NCBI RefSeq assembly: GCF_030323025.1 | Contig: NZ_CP097329.1 | Coordinates: forward strand, 2,424,501-2,488,500 | Length of the DNA stretch: 64,000 nt | Source of the DNA: Pseudanabaena mucicola str. Chao 1806 | GTDB taxonomy: Bacteria > Cyanobacteriota > Cyanobacteriia > Pseudanabaenales > Pseudanabaenaceae | Direction: 5' to 3' | Shown: piece by piece, positions 7,906 through 16,721 of the stretch | Numbering within the stretch: position 1 is the first letter of the stretch | Layout of the letters: every line of letters begins with the position of its first letter | Notes under the pieces: model-generated | The model's database searches: none | The model's input: only the letters and a program-made list of their open reading frames with translations | What the model was told of the DNA's origin: nothing | Made by a program: the position numbers and the translations under genes

Positions 7906-8826
7906 TTAGGAGAAAATTTGTGTTAAGGCTGAATTAATATCGGGATATTGAAATGCAAATTTATTAATTTGAGCCTTATGGGGTACAACGCGCTGACCAT
8001 CAAGTAGTACCGTTGCCGCTTCTCCAAACAACAAAATTAGTGCTGCCGCAGGTACATTTACAAAGGCAGGGCGTTGAATTGCCTTAGCAAGGGCAACGGT
8101 AAAATCGGCATTGGTTATAGGATTGGGTGCAGTCGCATTAATTGCCCCCGTAACCCCTGGATTCTTGATGGCATAGATAATCAGCGCAACTAGATCATCG
8201 AGGTGAATCCACGAAAACCATTGCTTACCACTACCCAATTTGCCGCCGCCACCAACTTGAAAAATTGGTAACATTTTGGCGATCACCCCACCCATGCCCA
8301 AGACAATGCCTATTCTGAGTTTGACTAGGCGCACACCCAAACCCTTTACAGACTCAGCAGTATCTTCCCAGTATTTGCAAATATTGGCTAAAAAGTCATC
8401 CCCTGCATCGCTATACTCATCAAAGGTTTTATTAAGACTTGTTCCGTAGTAACCGATCGCTGAACCACTGATCAAAACTTGAGGTTTGACATCGGCTTGT
8501 GCGATCGCATCTACTAAAACCTTAGTTGTTAACACTCGACTATTGCGAATTTCCTGCTTGCGTTTATCCGTCCAGCGCACACCCGCGAGCGGTTCACCCG
8601 CTAGGTTAACCACAGCATCGCTCCCAGAAATCACCATTGCCCAATCTCCCAATTCAAAAGGATTGTAGCCAACTACTTCCACATTGGGAAAAGATACTTT
8701 GGGAAATAAGCTATTTGCTTTTTTGGGATCACGAGCCAAAATAACAATGTGATCGTCAGAGGCTTGTAAACATTCAACTAATTTAGTGCCGACAAATCCC
8801 GTAGCACCCGTAACTACAATTTTCAT
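7906..8826 (-). CDS. TIGR01777-family NAD(P)-dependent epimerase (SDR39U1/YfcH type)
   Basis: 306 residues, extended short-chain dehydrogenase fold. The Rossmann motif VVTGATGFVGTKLVE is at the extreme N-terminus; later LAGEPLAGVRWT, SGSAIGYYGT, LRIGIVLGMGG and WIHLDDLV, then INATAPNPITNADF, are the signature blocks of the TIGR01777 family. Length matches the family (about 300). Plant and cyanobacterial members have been tied to cell-division or plastid functions, but the substrate is not known. A repeat-laden spacer of 660 bp lies upstream. Confidence 0.85.
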   Translation of the reverse strand: MKIVVTGATGFVGTKLVECLQASDDHIVILARDPKKANSLFPKVSFPNVEVVGYNPFELGDWAMVISGSDAVVNLAGEPLAGVRWTDKRKQEIRNSRVLTTKVLVDAIAQADVKPQVLISGSAIGYYGTSLNKTFDEYSDAGDDFLANICKYWEDTAESVKGLGVRLVKLRIGIVLGMGGVIAKMLPIFQVGGGGKLGSGKQWFSWIHLDDLVALIIYAIKNPGVTGAINATAPNPITNADFTVALAKAIQRPAFVNVPAAALILLFGEAATVLLDGQRVVPHKAQINKFAFQYPDINSALTQIFS

Positions 8827-8968
8827 AATCTTTTTTGCTTAAATCAATGTTGTTAAGTTTTTAATTGCAGAACTTTGCTATCAAACAAACCATAGTAAAT
8901 GTTTTGAAAGTGTTACTTTGAACTACTTTCCAATAGCATAAGCGAAAACCTGAGTGCAGCAAATATTA

Positions 8969-9022
8969 AGACTTACGTCATGCTAACGAATTTACCGAGA
9001 TTTGAGTGGTTGTGTAAGTCCT
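8969..9022. repeat. MITE family B, copy 2 (short, degenerate)
   Basis: Ends AGACTTACGTCA and TGTGTAAGTCCT are imperfect versions of the family B inverted repeats; only about 54 bp remain and the inner palindrome of copies 1 and 3 is missing. No target duplication could be recognised. Confidence 0.5.
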
Positions 9023-9038
9023 AGAATATAGTTATGGC

Positions 9039-9145
9039 TACAGCGCTTTGCGCTTACTTAAAACCCAAAAATATTTTTGAGAGTGGAGCTTCGAGCCACT
9101 TTCAAAAATATTTCTGTACTACTCAAAGCCTCAATATGCTATATC
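9039..9145. repeat. Miniature repeat family C, copy 1
   Basis: About 107 bp shared, in opposite orientation, with 24121-24229. Common blocks are ACAGCxCTTTGCGCTTACTT, AAAACCCA(A/G)AAATATTTTTG, a hairpin on GAGAGTGG/CCACTTTC, and TGTACTACTCAAAGCCTC. Non-coding, with a strong stem in the middle. Confidence 0.6.
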
Positions 9146-9146
9146 G

Positions 9147-9290
9147 TCGGTTCGAGTTAAACTTGCAAATTTTATAATTGAGAAATTAAAAGCCTTGCTT
9201 ATAAAGGCTTTTGATTTCCTAGACTTGAGAGAGGGTTTGCTAAGCAAACCCTCTCTCAAGTCCAAGTTTAAATAGTCCCGAACTGTCGTT
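9147..9290. repeat. Double-hairpin repeat, family D copy 2
   Basis: Order: GGTTCGAGTTAAACTTGC, first hairpin (AAAAGCC...GGCTTTT), second hairpin with perfect arms ACTTGAGAGAGGGTTTGC / GCAAACCCTCTCTCAAGT, then AAGTTTAAATAGTCCCGAACT. The outer GAGTTAAACTTG and AAGTTTAAATAGTC ends are loosely inverted. Confidence 0.65.
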
Positions 9291-9340
9291 AGATAAATTT
9301 TTGAAAGCTTTGCTAAGCAAAGCTTTCAAAAATTTATCTA
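9290..9340. repeat. Perfect 51-bp palindrome
   Basis: Arms TAGATAAATTTTTGAAAGCTTTGC and its exact complement surround TAA. It directly abuts the family D repeat. It could act as a bidirectional terminator between the convergent-free intergenic DNA and lpxA, but there is no gene ending into it from the left, so a mobile-repeat origin is as likely. Confidence 0.6.
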
Positions 9341-9417
9341 TTCACATCTTGGTGATATTGTTTTGGGGCTACTTGCAATCAATGATTGCTACACTATTGC
9401 AATAGACTAATGCTTAC

Positions 9418-9455
9418 TTTGTTTGCTTGTTTTGTTTGCTTGTTTTGTTTGCTTA
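9418..9455. repeat. Tandem repeat of a 13-bp unit, three copies
   Basis: Three consecutive copies of (T)TTTGTTTGCTT(G/A) lie 34 bases before the lpxA start. The unit number may vary between strains by slippage and could alter the spacing of an lpxA promoter; that is inference. Confidence 0.7.
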
Positions 9456-9488
9456 GTTTTGCGCCCCAGATTCTAGACCGAAATTTCA

Positions 9489-10313
9489 ATGCCAAATACT
9501 AATATTACGATTCATCCCCGCGCCATCGTCCATCCCCATGCCAAAATCGGCGAAGGTACAACTATAGGAGCCGATGCTATTGTTGACGAATTTGTGCAGA
9601 TCGGTGATCGTTGCGAAATTAGGGCTAGAGCAATCATTACAGGACATACCCAAATTGGTCATGACAACCAAATTGGGTATGGTGCAATTATTGGTTCAGA
9701 GCCGCAGGATATTTCCTATCAAGGGGAAGTAAGCTTTGTCGAGATTGGCGATCGCAATATATTGCGTGAATATGTCACCGTCAATCGTGGTACTAAGGAA
9801 GGCTCTAAAACCAGAATTGGCAATGATAATTTGCTGCTGACAGGTGCTCATGTTGCTCACAATTGTCAAGTTAGCGATCGCGTGGTTTTAGTAAATAACG
9901 TCTTGTTAGCGGGCTATGTGGAGGTGGCAAACAATGCCTTTATGGGAGGTGACTCAGTAGTGCATCAGTTTACGCGCATTGGAGCCTACGCAATGGTGCG
10001 AGGTCAAACTCGCCTTAGCGTGGATGTCCCACCCTACTGTATGGCTGTGGATACCAATATGCTATTGGGGCTTAATCGCCTTGGTCTACGTCGGAACGGG
10101 TTTAGCCCAGAGCGTCGCCGTGCTATCCTCAATGCCTATAAGGTGGTTTACCTTTCCAATCGCAATCGTAGCCAAGCGCTCGAATTTCTTAGTACCACTC
10201 CCGAATTTAGCAATAATCCTGACATTCAACTATTCTGCGAGTTCATTAAATCCAGTCGTCGTGGTATTTGCAAGCATTACGAGCGCGGCACAAGTTGTAT
10301 TGAAGATGATTAA
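9489..10313 (+). CDS. lpxA: Acyl-[ACP]-UDP-N-acetylglucosamine O-acyltransferase LpxA
   Basis: 274 residues. First enzyme of lipid A synthesis; transfers a 3-hydroxyacyl chain from ACP to UDP-GlcNAc in the cytoplasm. The protein is built of hexapeptide repeats (IHPRAIVHPHAKIGEGT onwards) forming a left-handed beta helix. The catalytic histidine is H124 in TGAHVAHNCQ, and the C-terminal helical part has LNRLGLRRNGFSPERRRAI. Length is in the normal 260-280 range. It is not next to lpxC/fabZ, and the 660-bp upstream spacer is filled with repeats. Confidence 0.95.
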   Translation: MPNTNITIHPRAIVHPHAKIGEGTTIGADAIVDEFVQIGDRCEIRARAIITGHTQIGHDNQIGYGAIIGSEPQDISYQGEVSFVEIGDRNILREYVTVNRGTKEGSKTRIGNDNLLLTGAHVAHNCQVSDRVVLVNNVLLAGYVEVANNAFMGGDSVVHQFTRIGAYAMVRGQTRLSVDVPPYCMAVDTNMLLGLNRLGLRRNGFSPERRRAILNAYKVVYLSNRNRSQALEFLSTTPEFSNNPDIQLFCEFIKSSRRGICKHYERGTSCIEDD

Positions 10314-10355
10314 GATTCTGAAAATTATATTGAAGGTATAACTTTCAGAATCTTA
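10311..10355 (+). terminator. Hairpin after lpxA
   Basis: Inverted arms TAAGATTCTGAAA and TTTCAGAATCTTA start at the lpxA stop codon and are separated by 19 bases. Followed by AATTTTAAAATT rather than a clean T tract, so termination is plausible but not certain. Confidence 0.5.
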
Positions 10356-10387
10356 AATTTTAAAATTGCCTTACCGCGCTGCTCGTC

Positions 10388-11044
10388 ATGGGAATTATTA
10401 CTAAACGTTCATCTAAAAAAGTTCGAGCTAATGAAATCCTCATTCGTCTCAAGCGGCTATATCCCAATGCAACCTGTTCACTAGATTACGAAACCCCTGT
10501 GCAGCTCTTGGTGGCGGTAATTTTGTCGGCACAATGCACCGATGAGCGCGTGAATATGGTCACTCCTAAATTGTTTGCGCGATTCCCCGATGCGATCGCC
10601 TTGGCAAATGCCAATCTTGATGAACTCATGGAATTAGTGCATTCCACAGGCTTTTATCGCAACAAAGCCAAGAATATTCGTGGTGCTTGCGAAATGATCG
10701 TTCAAGATTTTGATGGTCAAGTCCCTAATACGATGGAAAAGCTTTTAAAACTACCAGGCGTTGCGCGCAAAACTGCCAATGTGGTCTTAGCCCATGCTTA
10801 TGGAATTAATGCAGGTGTTACCGTTGACACTCATGTTAAGCGCTTAACAAAAAAATTGGGGCTAACTAAATTTGATGAACCTCTCAAGGTAGAGCGAGAT
10901 CTGATGTCGCTATTGCCCCAAAGGGATTGGGAAAATTGGTCGATTAGAATTATTTACCACGGTCGTGCGGTCTGTAATGCGCGTAAGCCCGCCTGCGATC
11001 GCTGTGAATTAGCTGATTTATGTCCATCGGCATCTGCGACCTAA
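10388..11044 (+). CDS. nth: Endonuclease III (DNA glycosylase/AP lyase)
   Basis: 218 residues. Removes oxidised pyrimidines in base-excision repair. Seen: helix-hairpin-helix LPGVARKTANVVLAHAYG with the catalytic lysine K128, VDTHVKR with the catalytic aspartate D147, and the C-terminal [4Fe-4S] ligands in the pattern C-x6-C-x2-C-x5-C (CNARKPACDRCELADLC). Size matches the family (about 210). The ATG at 10388 gives a short basic N-terminal extension; a start further downstream would remove family sequence. Confidence 0.96.
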   Translation: MGIITKRSSKKVRANEILIRLKRLYPNATCSLDYETPVQLLVAVILSAQCTDERVNMVTPKLFARFPDAIALANANLDELMELVHSTGFYRNKAKNIRGACEMIVQDFDGQVPNTMEKLLKLPGVARKTANVVLAHAYGINAGVTVDTHVKRLTKKLGLTKFDEPLKVERDLMSLLPQRDWENWSIRIIYHGRAVCNARKPACDRCELADLCPSASAT

Positions 11045-11182
11045 GCAAGTATCTTTGCCACTTTCTTAGGTTGGTGGTTGTGAAGTTTTCTAAAGATACT
11101 CACGCTTTATGCTGTGACATCAGCGCTTATTCCCTAAAATGAAGACAAAATTCTACCTGCAATCTTTACTTAATAAAGACTT

Positions 11183-11656
11183 ATGACAGATTTTGTAAAG
11201 CCTTTCAAAAATGATCCCCAACTAGGGAATTTATCAACTCCTATCAGCGATTCAGCAGTTGTGAGAGCTTTTATCGGCAATCTTCCTGCTTATCGCAAAG
11301 GCTTGTCAGCTAGCCGTCGTGGTTTAGAAGTTGGCTTAGCTCATGGCTATTTCATCTATGGACCTTTTGCCTATTTTGGCCCGCTTAGAGACACTGAGTT
11401 AGGTGGTCTAGCTGGTTTGTTTGCTGCCGCAGCTCTAGTTTTAATCTTGAGCATTGGCTTGTCCTTGCATGGTCAAAGCGTAACCACACTTCAGTCTAGC
11501 TCTGCTGTTGATGCTCCTGCTGATTTGGGTACACCTGCTGGTTGGAGTGAATTTGCTAGCAGTTTCTTGGTTGGTGGTGCTGGTAGTGTTGCCTTTGCTT
11601 ACTTCCTCAACTACCTAGAGCCATTCCAAAAGTTTATTCCTTTAATTTGGTCTTAA
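11183..11656 (+). CDS. psaL: Photosystem I reaction centre subunit XI
   Basis: 157 residues. Thylakoid membrane subunit that holds the PSI trimer together. N-terminal FVKPFKNDPQLGNLSTPISDS, then LPAYRKGLSASRRGLEVGLAHGYF and GPFAYFGPLRDTE are textbook PsaL; two long hydrophobic segments follow (AGLFAAAALVLILSIGLSL and FLVGGAGSVAFAYFL). It precedes psaI by 95 bases and the two share a terminator, so they are probably cotranscribed. Confidence 0.98.
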   Translation: MTDFVKPFKNDPQLGNLSTPISDSAVVRAFIGNLPAYRKGLSASRRGLEVGLAHGYFIYGPFAYFGPLRDTELGGLAGLFAAAALVLILSIGLSLHGQSVTTLQSSSAVDAPADLGTPAGWSEFASSFLVGGAGSVAFAYFLNYLEPFQKFIPLIWS

Positions 11657-11751
11657 TCTGTCTGAGGTGTTGTTAACTGCATCACTAAGATTAATTTCAC
11701 GCCAAATTAATTTCTAAAATAACTCATATTTACTCAAGGAACCTCATAACC

Positions 11752-11862
11752 ATGACTGGATACTACGCTCACTTCTATATCTCTTACATCTTCGTCCCCC
11801 TCTTTGGTGTAATTTTGCCGATCGCTGCGATGGGCTTACTCTTCAACTACGTTGAAAATTAA
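11752..11862 (+). CDS. psaI: Photosystem I reaction centre subunit VIII
   Basis: 36 residues, a single transmembrane helix ending in MGLLFNYVEN, the conserved C-terminal PsaI pattern (MGLLFxYIE). The N-terminus MTGYYAHFYISYIF differs from model strains, which is usual for this short subunit. AAGGAACC lies about 10 bases before the ATG. Its position right behind psaL supports the call, since PsaI contacts PsaL in the trimer core. Confidence 0.85.
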   Translation: MTGYYAHFYISYIFVPLFGVILPIAAMGLLFNYVEN

Positions 11863-11944
11863 CTAATCTTTAGTGTTATTTTTCTAAACTGTCCTTTGTA
11901 ATTTATTCTTTCATTTTTGCTAAGGCGATCAATTTACAGCCAAA

Positions 11945-11977
11945 AGAGAGCTAGTACTCAGTACTAGCTCTCTTTTT
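11945..11977 (+). terminator. Rho-independent terminator after psaL-psaI
   Basis: AGAGAGCTAGTACT / AGTACTAGCTCTCT forms a 14-bp stem with a very short loop and runs into TTTTT, a classic intrinsic terminator 80 bases past psaI. Confidence 0.9.
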
Positions 11978-12108
11978 ATTAATTTATTTTTATTAATTTA
12001 TTAATGTCTCGATGAAGTCAAGATACCAAAAATTTGAATTTGCTTCTTTTTTAAATCGTAGAAACATTAAGATAGGGACATCCCTCCTGCGTCTTAATAT
12101 TTTTATAT

Positions 12109-12594
12109 ATGTCATATCTACGCTTGGCAATTACGACCATTTTCGCGATCGCCTGTTTGCTGGTTTCTCCGATGAATGCCCAATCAGAAACACTCTCCTT
12201 TAGCCATGCTCAGTTAAAAGGCAGAGATTTTTCAGGGAGGGTATTAGCAGGTTCAGGCTTTGCTAATGCCAATATGGAGGGAGCAAATTTTGAAAATGCG
12301 GATTTACGTGGATCTGTATTTAGTGCCTCGATTTTACGCAATGCCAATTTACGAGGAGCAGATTTTTCAGGAGGATTACTAGATCAAGCGGATTTTGCAA
12401 AAGCTGATCTGAGTAATGCGGTGCTAGTAGGAACAATTCTATTACGCAGCACCTTTGATTTTGTAAATATTGATGGAGCAGACTTTACCGATGCAATTAT
12501 TGATGGTGGACAGCGCAAGTGGTTATGCACTAAAGCAAAGGGTATCAATTCTAAAACTGGAATTAGCACTAGAGAATCTCTAGAATGTGACTAA
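12109..12594 (+). CDS. Secreted pentapeptide-repeat protein (thylakoid-lumen type)
   Basis: 161 residues. A signal peptide is evident (residues 1-24, hydrophobic LAITTIFAIACLLVS ending PMNAQS). The mature part is a run of A(N/D)LxX repeats: ANMEGANFENADLRGSVF, ILRNANLRGADFSGG, ADFAKADLSNAVL. The end has two cysteines (WLCTKAKG and SLECD) that could form a disulfide. Length and layout resemble plant and cyanobacterial lumenal pentapeptide proteins of 15-17 kDa; molecular role unknown. Confidence 0.8.
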   Translation: MSYLRLAITTIFAIACLLVSPMNAQSETLSFSHAQLKGRDFSGRVLAGSGFANANMEGANFENADLRGSVFSASILRNANLRGADFSGGLLDQADFAKADLSNAVLVGTILLRSTFDFVNIDGADFTDAIIDGGQRKWLCTKAKGINSKTGISTRESLECD

Positions 12595-12673
12595 CCCACT
12601 GACAGCATGGCTTCACCATGCTGTCAAATTTATCGACGCAGTATAGCTATAGTCACCTGTATCAGAACAAATC

Positions 12674-12728
12674 AAAACCCAAATAGTGTAAGACGGCGCT
12701 TCGCGCCGTCTTACACTATTTGGGTTTT
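12674..12728. repeat. Long perfect hairpin in the ftsY upstream spacer
   Basis: A 55-bp inverted repeat (AAAACCCAAATAGTGTAAGACGGC stem, tip GCTTCGC). It is the only notable structure in the 348-bp gap 12595-12942. It could terminate transcription of the pentapeptide gene, but its length and perfect pairing resemble the mobile palindromes elsewhere in the window. Confidence 0.6.
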
Positions 12729-12942
12729 ATGGCTTAATAAGAATGGCGACAGCTATAATTACTGAGCGATCGCCTAAAATCTAAGATTTCGGGAAACCGT
12801 CTAGATTTGACCCATGACTACATAACGCATACACCTTAAACTATCCTAGTAAACTGACAGTATCGATATTGCCAATCAAGTTTGTCTTGGTTGAACATAT
12901 TGAAATCTGGTGTAGATTGAGGCATTGCGCGAGGGTATTTGT

Positions 12943-14658
12943 ATGGTGTTTAACTGGTTTCGGCGAAAGTTTGATGATGACAAAGATGCACAAAATCAAC
13001 CTTTAGAGCCAGCCCAAACAGAAGAAAAAGCGCCAGAAGTTGCAACCGTAGAATCTAGCCCTGCCACTTCCCCCGCATCCCAAGATTTACTCAATTGGGC
13101 AAAGGCTGCCTATGCCAATGTGCAACAACAGGCAGAAGTTGCTGAGAATAAAGCCCCTGAAGCTATTGAATCAGAAACTGCTGAGCCAGAGGAACAGGCT
13201 AAGGAACCAGAGATTGCTGAATCTATACCAGAAAATATCGCGCTAGAAGCTAAGTCCGAAGAGCAGTTTGCTGATCCAGAAATTACTCAACATGAAGTCG
13301 CTAAAGCAGTTGAACCAGAAAGTCCTGAGTCTGAAATTCTTGAGCCTGAAGCAAAGGTTGAAGAGCTTGAAATTGTCGAAACTCCATCAGAAAGCCCTGA
13401 GCCATCTTTAGAAATAGCACCCGAAGCAGAATCAATACCTGAAGCTTCTACTCCTGTCCCATCCAATTCCACTATTACCCAAGAAATCACCACAGAATCT
13501 GAATCTGTACCTTTTTGGATGCAGTCTGAAAGCGATCGCCTTGCGCGGATCGCTGCTCTTGAAGCCACGGCAATCATTGAGCCAGAGCCAGAAGTCAAAC
13601 CCGAAATTAAGGTCAGACGTAAACCCACCATCGAATTTGATGAGAATTTCATTTGGTCAGCCGAAGTACTTGCCTCTCAAGGTCGCCGACCTGAAGAAAT
13701 CTCTGTCGAAGAAATTACATGGCTCAATCGTCTGCGTCAAGGTTTAGATAAGACTCGTCTATCACTGGTCAATCAACTAAAAGCGATCGTTGGCCAAGGT
13801 CCCCTCAGTGCTGATTCCGTTGATGATATTGAGGCGTTGCTTCTGCAAGCAGATGTGGGTGTCAAGGCAACCGATCAAATCATCTCAAAGCTGCAAGACA
13901 AACTGCGGCAGGAAGTATTGCCCCCCGAAGAAGCGATCGCCTATCTCAAACAAATTTTGCGCGATATGCTTGATGTCACTGCACAGACTGGTGCATCCAA
14001 TAAAGGCGATGCAATCCCCATGTTAATCCCTGAAAAAAATCAACTTAATATTTGGTTGATTACGGGCGTAAATGGTGCAGGGAAAACCACAACCATCGGC
14101 AAGCTCTCCCATCTCAGTGTCAAGTCTGGTTACAAAACCCTGATCGCTGCCGCCGATACTTTCCGTGCTGCTGCCGTCGAGCAGGTCAAGAGTTGGGGAA
14201 AGCGATCGAATGTTGACGTAATTTCCAATCCTGCTCAAAATGCTGATCCTGCTGCCGTCGTCTTTGATGCGATTAGTGCTGCTCAAGCTAGAGGTACGGA
14301 ATTATTACTTGTCGATACCGCAGGGCGATTACAAAACAAGAAAAACTTGATGGAAGAACTCAGCAAAATTCGTCGCATTGTCGATAAAAAATCTGCTGAG
14401 GCAAAAATTGAATCTTTGCTAGTCCTAGACTCTACCCTCGGTCAAAATGGACTTAAACAAGCCGAGGTCTTCGCCCAATCAGCAGGAATCACTGGCGTGA
14501 TTCTCACAAAACTTGATGGTACTGCTAAGGGTGGTGTGGCGATCGCCGTAGTCCAACAGCTTGGTTTACCAATTCGTTTTATTGGTGCAGGTGAGGGAAT
14601 TGAAGATTTGCGCCCATTTTCAAGTTACGAATTTGTTGAGGCTTTATTAAGTAATTAA
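12943..14658 (+). CDS. ftsY: Signal recognition particle receptor FtsY
   Basis: 571 residues. GTPase that docks the SRP-ribosome complex at the membrane. The first ~205 residues are an acidic, Glu/Pro/Ala-rich A domain; the NG domain follows with GVNGAGKTTTIGKLS (G1, ~residue 375), DTFRAAAVEQVKSW, LLVDTAGRLQNKKNLMEEL and TKLDGTAKGG. ATG 12943 (MVFNWFRRKF) has GAGGG 7 bases upstream and is preferred over an in-frame TTG at 12925. The stop overlaps the start of a terminator stem. Confidence 0.95.
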   Translation: MVFNWFRRKFDDDKDAQNQPLEPAQTEEKAPEVATVESSPATSPASQDLLNWAKAAYANVQQQAEVAENKAPEAIESETAEPEEQAKEPEIAESIPENIALEAKSEEQFADPEITQHEVAKAVEPESPESEILEPEAKVEELEIVETPSESPEPSLEIAPEAESIPEASTPVPSNSTITQEITTESESVPFWMQSESDRLARIAALEATAIIEPEPEVKPEIKVRRKPTIEFDENFIWSAEVLASQGRRPEEISVEEITWLNRLRQGLDKTRLSLVNQLKAIVGQGPLSADSVDDIEALLLQADVGVKATDQIISKLQDKLRQEVLPPEEAIAYLKQILRDMLDVTAQTGASNKGDAIPMLIPEKNQLNIWLITGVNGAGKTTTIGKLSHLSVKSGYKTLIAAADTFRAAAVEQVKSWGKRSNVDVISNPAQNADPAAVVFDAISAAQARGTELLLVDTAGRLQNKKNLMEELSKIRRIVDKKSAEAKIESLLVLDSTLGQNGLKQAEVFAQSAGITGVILTKLDGTAKGGVAIAVVQQLGLPIRFIGAGEGIEDLRPFSSYEFVEALLSN

Positions 14659-14706
14659 TTTTTAAAAATCGAGTTCTGCTTAGCGCTACTTGATTTTTAA
14701 AAATTA
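14656..14706 (+). terminator. Terminator hairpin after ftsY
   Basis: Arms TAATTTTTAAAAATC and GATTTTTAAAAATTA are exact complements separated by 21 bases, beginning at the ftsY stop codon. AT-rich, T-containing on both strands. Confidence 0.6.
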
Positions 14707-14799
14707 GTCGTATTTTTTGCTCAACTAAGGCTAAACTGTTTGACTAAATTAGCTTTTCTAATTCGCATCCTTATAGCCACCTAGCGTTGCCGCATTGGT

Positions 14800-16188
14800 A
14801 TGTCTCTATCATTGCCACCTAGAAATAGATCCATCCCACCTCAGCCAGATTTAGACAATGCGTCTGTAATGGTGATGAAGGATCTCAAAGATCTGCTCAG
14901 ACGAATGAGTCAGGATCAAAATAAAATCCATGAGCTACTTAGCTTTTTGGGTTACGCTCTCCGCAGCTTTAGTAATCTCAATCAATTTCTAGAATTAATT
15001 CCCCTTATTGCCAGTCGTGTAACTGACTCTGATGGCGGAGCACTTATTTTGTTTAAAGCAAGCGGGCAAATGAGTCTAGAGTCCTTGCATTGTCCAGAGC
15101 GCAATCAAGGTGGCATGAAAGCGCAACAGGTACGCATGGCGATCGAGCGAGCAATTCAACAGGTTTTAACAGGTAGTCCTACCGCCCTCGATGAAATGGT
15201 TAGTCGCTATTTGGGAGCAGATGTACATTTATTTGGCACATCGGTATTAGTCAAAAACTCGGTACGTGGTCGTCTTTATATATTTAGTCGCAAGCCTGAT
15301 TATGTCTGGACGGATAACAAACGGACTCTGATGCGCCTTGTTGCCGATCAAACTTCTGTAGGATTAGAAAACCATGAACTCACAACCGAGTTAATTAAAA
15401 AAGAGCGTCAAGATAGGGAGATGGAGATTGGCGCAGAAATTCAGCGACAACTCTTACCACGCAATTGTCCTAAAATCCAAGGCATTGAGATCGCCGCACG
15501 ATGTTCGCCCGCTAGTCGTGTTGGGGGAGACTATTACGACTTTATCCCGATGCAAAAGGGCGATCGCTGGAGTTTTGTAGTCGGTGATGTCATGGGCAAG
15601 GGTGTCCCCGCAGGGCTAATCATGACTATGACAAGAGGAATGTTACGTGCCGAAGTATTAAATAATCACTCTCCCAGCAAAATTTTGGAACATCTCAATG
15701 AAGTGATGTATGAGGATCTCGAAAAATCCCATCGCTTCGTGACCATGTTTTATTCAGAGTACGAACCCGCAACGCAGATGCTCTCCTTCAGTAATGCCGC
15801 CCATACGCCTGCATTACATTGGCGCTCGAAAACTCGGAGTGTCCATGCCCTTGATACGATGGGTGCTCTAATTGGGCTTGAAGCAGGGTCTAAATATGAA
15901 GAACGGAGTACTCATCTCAATGCTGGTGATGTAGTTATTTATTACACCGATGGCTTCACCGAAGCCGCAAGCCCTGAAGGCGATCGCTTTGACGAAGAAA
16001 ATCTCCGCAAGGCGCTAGACTGGGCTTGCCAGAATTGTTTCCCTCTTTCTGAGGATGTCACACGCCCTCAGATGATTCTTGACTACATCTTCCAAGAAGT
16101 GCAAAACTTTATCGGAGAAGGGCATACTCACACAGATGATATGACCCTATTAGTTTTGCATATCAAAGACAAGGTTACCGTAAATTAA
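14800..16188 (+). CDS. GAF-SpoIIE serine phosphatase (RsbU/IcfG-like)
   Basis: 462 residues. A GAF-type sensor region (about 45-195, VTDSDGGALILF to LVADQTSVGLENHEL) is joined by a coiled linker (KKERQDREMEIGAEIQRQLLP) to a PP2C/SpoIIE catalytic domain. Metal-site motifs are visible: VGGDYYDFI, VVGDVMGKGVPAGL, YTDGFTEAAS and HTDDMTLLVL. Such phosphatases act on anti-sigma-factor antagonists in partner-switching cascades. No anti-sigma kinase is adjacent; a small membrane protein follows 17 bases later and is probably cotranscribed. Confidence 0.88.
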   Translation: MSLSLPPRNRSIPPQPDLDNASVMVMKDLKDLLRRMSQDQNKIHELLSFLGYALRSFSNLNQFLELIPLIASRVTDSDGGALILFKASGQMSLESLHCPERNQGGMKAQQVRMAIERAIQQVLTGSPTALDEMVSRYLGADVHLFGTSVLVKNSVRGRLYIFSRKPDYVWTDNKRTLMRLVADQTSVGLENHELTTELIKKERQDREMEIGAEIQRQLLPRNCPKIQGIEIAARCSPASRVGGDYYDFIPMQKGDRWSFVVGDVMGKGVPAGLIMTMTRGMLRAEVLNNHSPSKILEHLNEVMYEDLEKSHRFVTMFYSEYEPATQMLSFSNAAHTPALHWRSKTRSVHALDTMGALIGLEAGSKYEERSTHLNAGDVVIYYTDGFTEAASPEGDRFDEENLRKALDWACQNCFPLSEDVTRPQMILDYIFQEVQNFIGEGHTHTDDMTLLVLHIKDKVTVN

Positions 16189-16205
16189 ATTAATCCCCAA
16201 ATATT

Positions 16206-16448
16206 ATGCTTGACTTGGCTCAACATCTAGTGACAAACACTGACCTATCAGTGATTACCCCCTCTTCAATAAATTTTATGGATCTACATTCATTGATCAA
16301 TATGGATTTGATAGCCCAACAGTTTAGGCAAGATGTCTTAGGGGACATCGGTAAAGGTTGGGATGGTTTTGTGAAATCTGGTCAGATTTGGGCACTTTTG
16401 ATTGGTACTGTAATTGGCTACCTATTTAGAAGTATTACTTACTCATAA
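16206..16448 (+). CDS. Small protein with C-terminal membrane helix, unknown
   Basis: 80 residues. The first 50 are polar with QQFRQDVLGDIGKGWDGFVKSGQ, the last ~20 are hydrophobic (IWALLIGTVIGYLFRSITY), giving a tail-anchored topology. It starts 17 bases after the SpoIIE phosphatase and is followed by a strong terminator, so the pair looks like an operon. I do not recognise the family. A role in placing the phosphatase at a membrane is a guess from context. Confidence 0.6.
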   Translation: MLDLAQHLVTNTDLSVITPSSINFMDLHSLINMDLIAQQFRQDVLGDIGKGWDGFVKSGQIWALLIGTVIGYLFRSITYS

Positions 16449-16505
16449 AGGTATGAGGGTAGTCATGCAACACAATTACATTGCATGACTACCCTCATAC
16501 CTTTA
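16446..16505 (+). terminator. Strong terminator after the phosphatase operon
   Basis: A near-perfect stem AAAGGTATGAGGGTAGTCATGCAA / TTGCATGACTACCCTCATACCTTT starts at the stop codon of the small membrane protein. Confidence 0.75.
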
Positions 16506-16526
16506 TAGAATATGTATAGAATATGT

Positions 16527-16564
16527 AAAAAAAGCCACTAGTTACTAAATAACTAGTGGCTTTT
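16527..16564. terminator. Terminator downstream of the initiator tRNA
   Basis: AAAAAGCCACTAGTTA / TAACTAGTGGCTTTT with an A tract before and T tract after, so it can work on both strands. It lies 12 bases past the 3' end of the minus-strand tRNA, the expected place for its terminator. Confidence 0.8.
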
Positions 16565-16575
16565 ATCTGTAAGAA

Positions 16576-16649
<74 letters not shown>

Positions 16650-16721
16650 ACGTTTTCGCTTAGCAAGCATAACATAATTTTAGCCAAATGCAAGCAAATT
16701 TTGAAAATCATTTGAATTTGT

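Noticed and set aside
12925-12942. TTG start for ftsY
   Set aside because: ATG 12943 has a better-placed GAGGG and gives the typical MVFNWFRR beginning.
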